NCBI GenBank assembly: GCA_017654935.2
Contig: CM065690.1
Location: 24,037,251 to 24,101,250 of the forward strand
Reading direction: 5' to 3'
Length of the DNA: 64,000 nucleotides
Origin: Phymorhynchus buccinoides
Taxonomy: Eukaryota > Mollusca > Gastropoda > Neogastropoda > Raphitomidae
In this document: piece after piece, positions 48,068 to 64,000 of the stretch
Layout of the letters: each line of letters starts with the position of its first letter
Position numbering within the stretch: the first letter of the stretch is position 1
Notes under the pieces: generated by a model
Seen by the model: the letters and a program-made list of their open reading frames with translations, nothing else
What the model was told of the DNA's origin: nothing
Database searches by the model: none
Position numbers and translations under genes: made by a program

Positions 48068-48200
48068 TATATTCACATTTATGCCCGTCACCCCGGTCAA
48101 GAACGATAATCTGTTGACTGAAAAAGCAATCGCTATGTTTTCTGTTACAAATTATCGTTCTTGACGCCAGCAGACGGGCATATGATAAATGTGAATATAA
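48068..48200 (+). mobile_element. Foldback element
   Basis: TATATTCACATTTATGCCCG then CAAGAACGATAATCTG at the left, and its reverse complement at the right ending CATATGATAAATGTGAATATA. Arms about 50 bp. Confidence 0.65.
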
Positions 48201-49047
48201 TACTTTTTATTAATAGCCTTTATTTTAATAGTTTTAAAGTATGACCGCAGGTTCTTTCATCCTCACATAGTGTTAGCAAAGACAGTGTATAAGCTTTCTG
48301 GTGTTATGTGTTTAGTGGTACCTAGTATTAGTAAACTACTTGAGAAGATGTAACTTGTAAGCAGCTGTTCAGCTCAGCTCAGCTCAGCATCATGATATCA
48401 CAATGTCAATGAACGAATGCTGATACTGAAAGTTAAGCATCAAGTTTTAGACTCAGTAGTGAGTACAACAGACTTCACAGTAGGCATACTACTCTACTCC
48501 ACTTAGTCTACTAGGTAGATTGGACATTTCCGATTCCTAATCACTAAATCAGCAAATAGCAATCTAAGTTCTCAATATCTTCTTCTTAGTTCTTTCTTCC
48601 GTCATCATGTTGACGATTCTGATGCATAAATAGTTAACATTGTAGATTTCGAACGTTGCATAGAAGAGTGGAAAACTAAAGTTGTGATAAGTACAAGGTA
48701 AAACTTGTCGCATTAAGTGCGTAATCATGAACAGAAACTAGACCAACCTTTCCTTGACTCAGCCACTTCTGTTTACCTTTTCCGCAGCTGACAAGTGCTT
48801 GTCCTCAAACTGAACAAAAGTATGACTGACAATGAACTATTTGGGAATGCTCTTTCCAAATAAGAATAGATGAGGCTATGTAACTGTGTGTGCGTGTGTG
48901 TGTGTTTGACTGTGTATGTGTATCATACACTGTATGTGTGTGTTGAGGGGCACTGTGTTTTTGTTTTTCTTTCATAGAGCAACCACCATTTTATCTAATC
49001 TGTTTATCTAATCCACAAACCAGTTAGGCCTAACCAGAGTTAAGTAA

Positions 49048-49050
<3 letters not shown>

Positions 49051-49083
<33 letters not shown>

Positions 49084-49202
49084 GTGTGTGTGCATGTGCA
49101 TGCTTTTTTTTTTCTAATTCTATGTTTGTGCAAGACTTGTATTGTTAATTATGGTGGATATAACATTGAATGTGAATATGTGTGTGTGTGTGTGTCTGTA
49201 GT

Positions 49203-49233
<31 letters not shown>

Positions 49234-49250
49234 TGTGTGTGTGTGTGTGC
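49051..49250 (+). repeat. CT, GT and GA microsatellites
   Basis: (CT)n at 49051-49080, (GT)n at 49180-49195, (GA)n at 49205-49233 and (GT)n at 49234-49248. Confidence 0.85.
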
Positions 49251-49574
49251 ATGCATGCATATACAGACATAGACATTTGTTTTTATGTTCATGTAAGATT
49301 GCTTGAATCTACAGTATTTCCTATACAGTGTATCACTGTATATACATTCTATATGTGTGAATGACACATGGATATGTGGATGCAGATTTCCTAAGAAATT
49401 TGTGAATCAGCTAAGGATGCAATGATTATAGGGATGTCACACACATGTGCACGCACACGCACACACACACACACTCTAGCTCTCTCATACAAATTAAATA
49501 TTCTTAGAAAAGCATTCAAGGCATCAAAATGTATGGATGGTTTAGTCTTAAGTAAAGTTGCTTGCAGTCATATA

Positions 49575-50892
49575 CAGCAAAACTCGGTTATAAGAAAATC
49601 GAAGGGAGATAATTTTTTGTTTTCTTATATCCGAGTTTTGTTATATCCGAAACTCGGATATAAGAAAACATTTTGAAGTTTTTTTCTTATAACCGAGTTG
49701 AATGGGGAAAAATAAAAGTGAAAAAAATAAAATAAAACTTAAAAGACAAACAGAAACATAAAGCGAAGAGAAAATGCTTTTACCTAATTTGGTGCATGAA
49801 AAAAAGAGGAAAAAATGCAAAAGAAAGGAGGAAAAAAAGAAAGAACAGAACAGAAAATTAAAAACAAAAATGAAGGCAGTAGTGGTGTGAGTTGCATGAT
49901 GAGCGAGCAAGATAGCGGAGAGCAGATGAATGATTGGGTGTGGTGTGAGAGTAACATATTTGTTTAAATGTAAATTTCTGTTTCATGTTTTTAATCAATA
50001 TTTTAATTTGGATGTATTTAACTTATTTTACATAGAGGAAGACAATTTTCCATTTGCGTTTGTACAATACCAACGGACAATAAAAGAAACTTTCAACTCA
50101 TGTTTTATATCATAAAATCTAAATAAAGCTAAATAAAAGGATAGACAGTCTCTCTACCACCAACACAAAAGTACAGGCACTCATATTTTTTCTTCTGCTC
50201 AACATCTATTTTGCACAGAATACTGAAGGAAAGTATGAAATAAAGGAACAAAAACAACTCAATTAGTCTTGCAATCAAGTGCCTGTACTGTTTAGACTGT
50301 CTGTGACGTATCTGATATGAGGTAAACTTTCCCTTTTTGAAAGGACTTCAATTTTCTTGGAACATCCTTTCAGTTCAGGTCCAACTCACTTTTAAAGATG
50401 CACTGACCCAACACGATTAAGACCCTTGTTTTTTTCTGGGTAGCTGTGACCCACATACAAATTCACCCAACTTCAAATTGAGGCTGCTCTTTAAAATGAT
50501 GTTTCATTTCAATTTGGGGGCATTTGTATGGGAGTCAAACCTGGTCAAAACAAGATTTCTTACCAGTTATAAGAGGGAAAACACGTGAAACCTGTGATTT
50601 TGACATGTGATCTGGTGGGTCTTTAAGAAAATGTCAATAATCATTCGCTTATAAGAAAATAGAACTTGCTTATAAGAAAATTAACTGCAAACCAACTCTC
50701 TTGTATAACAATTTTCTTATATCCAAGTTTCCATTGTAGATGGGAGAAGGAATTTGCTTGCTTATAACCGAGTTTTCTTATAAGCGAGTTTCTTATATCC
50801 GAGTTTTAATAATAGATAAGAAAGAAGAAGTTCGGCCGGGAAATTTGTTGTGCTTGATTATAAGCAAGTTTTATTATAAGCAGGTTCGGCTG
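49575..50892 (+). mobile_element. Tigger/pogo-like composite with TTATAAG ends
   Basis: CAGCAAAACTCGGTTATAAG at the left and CTTATAAGCAGG-like ...GCAGGTTCGGCTG at the right, each beside TA. Many internal copies of CGGATATAAGAAAA / TTTTCTTATATCCGAG. A family E MITE sits inside at 50391-50636. No transposase frame seen. Confidence 0.55.
50391..50636 (+). mobile_element. MITE family E, copy 3, nested
   Basis: TTTAAAGATGCACTGACCCA to GATCTGGTGGGTCTTTAA with all internal family blocks. Confidence 0.8.
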
Positions 50893-51487
50893 TATATCAT
50901 GGATCATCATTCATTCGCATGCATGCCACATGTCCTAACACCCAGACACAGAGAAACTGGGTTAAACATGCTTTATTGGATAACACAGGGTCCATTCATT
51001 TATAACACTCTGGTTCAACAGCAATGCTTTTTCTGACCCTACGCCCCTTCCCCACACATTTTCTTGATATTGTTGGTTTTGTTTTTTCTGACCATAACCC
51101 TCTTCCCTATACATTTTCTTAGTACATGTATTGTTTGTGCTGTCTTTGTCTTGAGTGGGAGATACATTTGCTTTATCGATATCTATTTTCTGTCCACAAA
51201 AAAAAAAGTTCTGTTTTTGTCATTATTGCTAAATCTGATTACCTGTGAACAACTTTACTAATACAAGTACTAGTATGGTACTACAACTACTTCCACTATT
51301 AATACTTGTGCTACTACTACAACTACTACTAACCAAAAGAACAACCCACACAATTGTTAAGTTAATCTGAATTGTCATTCAAAGTCAACAACTTTTTGTT
51401 TGTTGCTTTTTGTTGGTGTTTGTTTGTTTGTTTAATGATGTCACCTTTTTGTGAGGAAACACTATTAATGTACATGATTATGAATAG

Positions 51488-51885
51488 ATTTTGGGTAAAG
51501 GTCAAGATGTGCCACCCCCCCTACATTTCTCGGTTAATTGTATTTTTCCGTGTTTGCCTTTCTTACCATACATAAAGCTGTATTTTAGGAACATCTTTAG
51601 CTAATAACCTTTTTGGAATACTAACACTAGCCCTAACCCTAATCCTATAAGACGGAAAAACGCAACGAACCACAACTGTGACAAATCGCGGTGTACTGCA
51701 GTACATAGTGGGGGGTAGGGTTAGGTTTAGGGCTAGGGTTAGGGCTAGGGTTAGTATTCCAAAAAGGTAATTAGCTGCAAATGTTCCTAAAATACAGCTT
51801 TATGTATGGTAAGAAAGGCAAAAACGGGAAAATACAATTAACCGAGAAATGCAGGGGGGGTGGCACATCTTTACTTTTACCAGAT
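51488..51885 (+). repeat. Large foldback with telomere-like motifs at the loop
   Basis: Arms of about 160 bp (51488-51650 and 51712-51885), well over 85% complementary by eye; both contain CTAAAATACAGCTTTATGTA in one or the other orientation. The loop-proximal arm ends are ACTAGCCCTAACCCTAA and its inverse GGGTTAGGTTTAGGGCTAGG. Confidence 0.8.
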
Positions 51886-52510
51886 TTTGTAAAGATTGAG
51901 TGGATAGTTTGGGTATCATGCAAAGGAAGTATCCTTGCATTTTCAGTTACTGGTAGTCTTTGTCCATCAATGGGATACAGAGTGTCACCTCTTTTTGTAA
52001 TATACATCTCCTTTGCAAAAGATTAGCTTTACAATCTTACAGTTTAAAGAAATAATGTAACATATCAACGCAACATCACACAAGCCAATTGCCCTCTTGG
52101 TATAACTTTGCGCTGTTTCAGGGCTTTAAAAAATCCCAAAGTTTGTTCTTTTTCTCTGCAGGTAGAAAATACAATAATATTCATTAATATCTAAGTTTTA
52201 AAACAGTTTTTGCTCAGTTCAAGTAATGCATTGTGTTCACATAAATATGTAGGAAAAAAGTTACACAGTTTTACAGAAAGATCACAGAATTTCTTGAAGA
52301 AAATATCACCTAGACTTCTAGATAATACGATTATACTGAAATGTCATTTAAATTGAATTACTGATGGAAGTACCCTGTTATTGGTCAACTTTCCTAAGCT
52401 GTGACCTGGAGTAATTGTCAATGCTGTGTTGCTATTTATTTGGTGCTCATGCTCTTAAACTATTGGCACTGTGAACCGGCACTGTAGGAGGAAGACGAAC
52501 TGTCAAACTT

Positions 52511-52739
52511 GACCCCTTCACTGCTGGAGAAAAGTTGAGTGGATATCTTTTTCAAAATTATAAAATAGACCAGAGACCTGTTGGACTCAATTAATCTGGC
52601 AAAAATGGTCTGTATGTATATGATTCTGACTGTTTTAAAGCACACACAAAAACACCATTCCAGAGTTGTGACATCAAAAGTTATGACATCATCTATCACA
52701 TAATAATGCTCATAGTGACACAGAACTGGAAGGGGTTAA
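52511..52739 (+). mobile_element. TTAA-ended MITE family T4, diverged copy
   Basis: CCCCTTCACTGCTGGAG start, ATGACATCAAAAGTTATGAC inside, GGAAGGGGTTAA end. A further fragment with TTAGACTCAATCTGAAAAAC lies at 53034-53120. Confidence 0.6.
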
Positions 52740-53129
52740 AAGAGCTTCTTTATTTATTTATTTTTTGGGGGGAGCTGTCACCCCTTACCAACTGGTACAT
52801 CCATTTCAAATGATAATCTCATACACAAAAATCTCAGTCTCAAGCATACCTCAAAATCTATGCACAATATATCAGAGAAAATTTGAGAAACTATCTTCTG
52901 TATTATTTCCTTTCTATGTCTCTAGTTTGGGTCAATGGTTGACAAAGGCTTCCATTATTAAAAGCTTAACCGCAAGCTTGTTGTTTTGTGGGTTTTTTAA
53001 AATTTATTCTGTATTATTATAAAATAAAAAAGACCAGTTAGACTCAATCTGAAAAACAAAGTCTGGAGATACATCTTTCCTGACTACTCTAAAACAAAAA
53101 CCATCATTCCAGGGCTATGACACACTTGG

Positions 53130-55394
53130 AAAACCTAGCTATCAATTTGGCCATACCAGGCAGCGGAATTTCTCCCTGCTCTTATCGACTTTCAACTGCA
53201 GTGGGATTTTTACGTGCGTGAAGCACACGGGTCAGACTAGCTTTAAGGACTAGTTTTCAGCAGCTGAAAAGGCACAATAACAAATCACAACTCATGGTTG
53301 TGTAAAATGATAACTGAAACACCACCAACCACATGCAGATTTATTGCAGATATGAAAAACAAAATGATGAGTTACATGAAAAATTGAGAGGAAAATACAT
53401 CTTGCTTGCAAATAAATTTCTAAATATAAAATTACACCCTGTTCACTATACACAATCAGCATATAACAAAAAGTGCTTTCTGACATTATCACATACTAAT
53501 ATGTATGTATATTATGAGAAGAAGAAAAAACTGGCATGAGAAAGATGATCTCCTGACAAAAAATATCCATCAACAGATGTAAATTAAATTATCTGCTCAA
53601 GCTGAAATCATTTGAGAAATAATCAGTCTACTTACCCTCACGAGTTATTCCAATACTTCAAAGAGTTAATTCAAACAAATATGTTTGACAGCAGCAGTCA
53701 CAACCCATTATCATCATTCACAAACTCAATCTATTCACACACAAAAAGGTTTTCAAACAGGCTGTCTCATAAGATACAACTACATGAAGCTATCACGCTA
53801 TATAATGGTAATGAAAAAGTACACAAAGTTCAAATTAAGCCAAAGCCAAGCTTCATTTGACTGCTATAAAGAAAAACAACAACAACATCAAGACACAATA
53901 AAAATTATGTCGAAGCAAAACTCATGTAAAGAATACCAGCACCATTATACGTCACAAGAAGAAGAACCAAAAAATAACAATTCCTTCTAACAACAGAATG
54001 ACATGTTCTCAGTACACTAGTACACCGATGGACTAAACCTTTTTCCCTATGACCATACTTTGTAATGATAAATAATCTGACATAATATTAGTCAAAGCAA
54101 TCCTTCACAATCGGCCTCAATTAAACAAAACAACTTTTTTGTTTTCAAACAGCAATGTCCTCCTCCAAAGATAGATAATGCCAATGCTATTTTGCAATCA
54201 GTTTATAGATGCTCAAAATGATGCCATAATTTAAGTTTGGTGACAACAATATTTCAGTAAAAACAAACAACATTCAATACATCAAAATCAAAGCAAAAAG
54301 AAACAAACTGTCAAATGTATGACCTGGAGAAAAGTATAATTCAAGGTTACAGTCACTGTAATTAATGTAATGAAGAGGCTGAGTTACATTTTACAATTTT
54401 TAATAATTTGATGTATTTATTTTATTTTATTCAAAAATTAAATATCACCCATATGTAAATAAGTTCCGTACGGAAAACCCTAAATAAGTGGAAAAAAAGA
54501 AGGATAAAAGTTTACGCACATAGGGGAAATTCAGACAAGTGCGCAAATCTTTTCCCTTCTTTGTTTCACTTATTTATGGATGGCGCACAGGTTTCTGCAT
54601 GGAATATCCGCTTATGTGTGTACACAGCCTGAATATACAACCGTGTTTTTTAAAAATTCAACAACTATTCGCTATCTTTATTTTTAGAAATGTCTCACAT
54701 GTGCTTGTGCCAGGCTGGAGGACCTTCAACAAAATTCTCTAAAAAAATAAAATAAAGCACACACACACAAAACAACAAACAGCTTGCTTTTCATAGCCTT
54801 GGAAATAGTGAAGTCTAAAACGTCAAAGTGGGAGGAGCATTACTACTTCTGAATCTTCTGAACTCTCACCAAAGTATTCATGAGATTGGTCTCCATATAA
54901 TCTTAAAGTTGTCAATAGATTAATGTGTAGTAGAGGTCATGGTTTCACACAAATCCCAGATGCAAAAACAAAATGGTTTTAAACCATTGCAGGTCAACAT
55001 CATGGCTACCTATATATGAAAAATATATAGAAACATAAAATACTATTGTGCAGATACACACATTTGACAGCTTGAATTGTGGCCAAAAACTATAAAAGAT
55101 ATGCACATACAAGCATACTTAAAAAACACAGATATTCATCAATACTGGAACCCTGTTTTGGATGTATCCCTCTCCCTCCCCCAAATACCATAATTTAAAT
55201 TCATTCCTTAATAACGGAGCGAAAGGAGTGAGAGAGAGAACAGAAAGTGAGGAAGAGGTGGAGAAAAAAAAGAAAAGAAAGCAAAACCCAAGAACGATAA
55301 AAAATAGAAACAAATTGAGGGATATTTGCGAGAAATTACTATCAGCCTTCTTTATTCATTTGTGACAACACATTCTGGCATACACCCCAAGAAA
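53130..55394 (-). other. Repeat-poor stretch downstream of TFG, no gene seen
   Basis: AT-rich with no confident repeat or exon. It may be partly the 3'UTR of TFG, whose stop is at 56028; TTTATT at 55351-55356 (AATAAA on the minus strand) is one candidate poly(A) signal. Confidence 0.35.
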
Positions 55395-55404
55395 TTCATT
55401 CCTC

Positions 55405-55775
55405 AAAGTGCATGGGTACCTCTCCACAAAATGAAAATAACTGAAAGGCAAGGGTCCGGCGGGGTACAGGGGAAGAGCCCAGGGCGGGGCAGCATCCATA
55501 ACAAAAGACTGTCTCTTTTCTTCTCTTATTTCCGTTTGAGTCTGATAAGCCTTGCCTAGTTTCGTTTGAAAACAATATGGCGTCATTTGAGGGAGAGAGC
55601 ACTTCCGGGCCAGAGCGACCATGTTCAAAATGCCCCAAATTGCTTTTAGTCGATGTGCCGTTGCCCTTCTTTTTTTGTTGGACACATTTGTTTTTAATAA
55701 AGTTCATATTTAAGATTTTTAAAAACTGAAATTCTTGCGAAAAGGAAAAAGTTGCACTCATGAAAGTGTTTTAAA
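55405..55775 (+). mobile_element. MITE family D relative, diverged
   Basis: AGTGCATGGGTACCTCTCCA then CAAAATGAAAATAACTGAAA at the left and GTTGCACTCATGAAAGTG at the right as inverted ends. The related half-element GGAGTTGCACCCATGC lies near 5405-5424. Confidence 0.5.
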
Positions 55776-56027
55776 GTAATTTTGATTCAGATTTCATCGA
55801 CAACAAACTCTGAAAGGATGTATGTAGGAAACACGGGTGTAAACAAACGAAAAAAGTCGAAAAAGAAGAAGAAAAAAAGAGGTAGACAGCATGGAGAAAA
55901 ACAGAGGAGTAGAAAAAGAGGAAGAAAGATTAAATATGCTTCTTCTTCTTCATCGATTGTTCACAACAGGAACACCAGTGGTACGAACGAAGGCTGCCAA
56001 CAACTCATAGCTTTCAGTATCTGCAGG

Positions 56028-64000
<7,973 letters not shown>

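Overview
The window reads as an animal nuclear genome, most likely a marine gastropod mollusc. Intron-containing genes use GT-AG splice sites, exons are GC-richer than the AT-rich surroundings, and long (CT)n and (CA)n microsatellites, many miniature inverted-repeat elements (MITEs), tRNA-derived SINEs and decayed CR1/L2-like LINEs fill introns and intergenic DNA. The taxon is inferred from this style and from the gene set; nothing in the sequence proves it.

Layout. (1) 1-18750, plus strand: ACTR6/ARP6, the actin-related subunit of the H2A.Z-loading SRCAP/SWR1 remodeller. Eleven exons and the stop are present; only the first exon (about 24 residues) lies left of the window. (2) 24353-32160, plus strand: a BTB-BACK protein resembling BTBD17, complete at 481 residues over five coding exons. 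It carries two separate tandem arrays made from its own exon ends: about 13 copies of the exon 3 tail plus 5' splice site (26534-28536), and about 18 copies of the last coding bases plus stop codon (30346-32160). (3) 45570-46070, minus strand: a 153-residue protein with two C-terminal membrane segments, dispanin/CD225-like in layout, family uncertain. (4) 56028-63730, minus strand: TFG (Trk-fused gene), seven exons from the end of the PB1 domain to the stop; the first part of PB1 lies right of the window.

The four genes look like ordinary neighbours rather than a pathway: chromatin remodelling, a BTB adaptor-type protein, a small membrane protein and an ER-exit-site protein. ACTR6 and BTBD17 point right, the other two point left, so BTBD17 and the small membrane gene converge on a gene-poor, AT-rich stretch (32.7-45.5 kb).

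The most unusual content is repetitive. Besides the BTBD17 arrays, one retroposon family (33.0, 57.5 and 63.2 kb) has a head matching the 5' stem-loop of U4 snRNA, and one copy is bounded by a perfect 12-bp target-site duplication. A MITE family with CAGTGATG ends shows 6-bp target duplications. Several MITE families end in TTAACCC, one MITE has its end multiplied about 11 times, and a large foldback at 51.5 kb has telomere-like CCCTAA motifs next to its loop. All calls come from reading and translating the sequence; no database search was possible.
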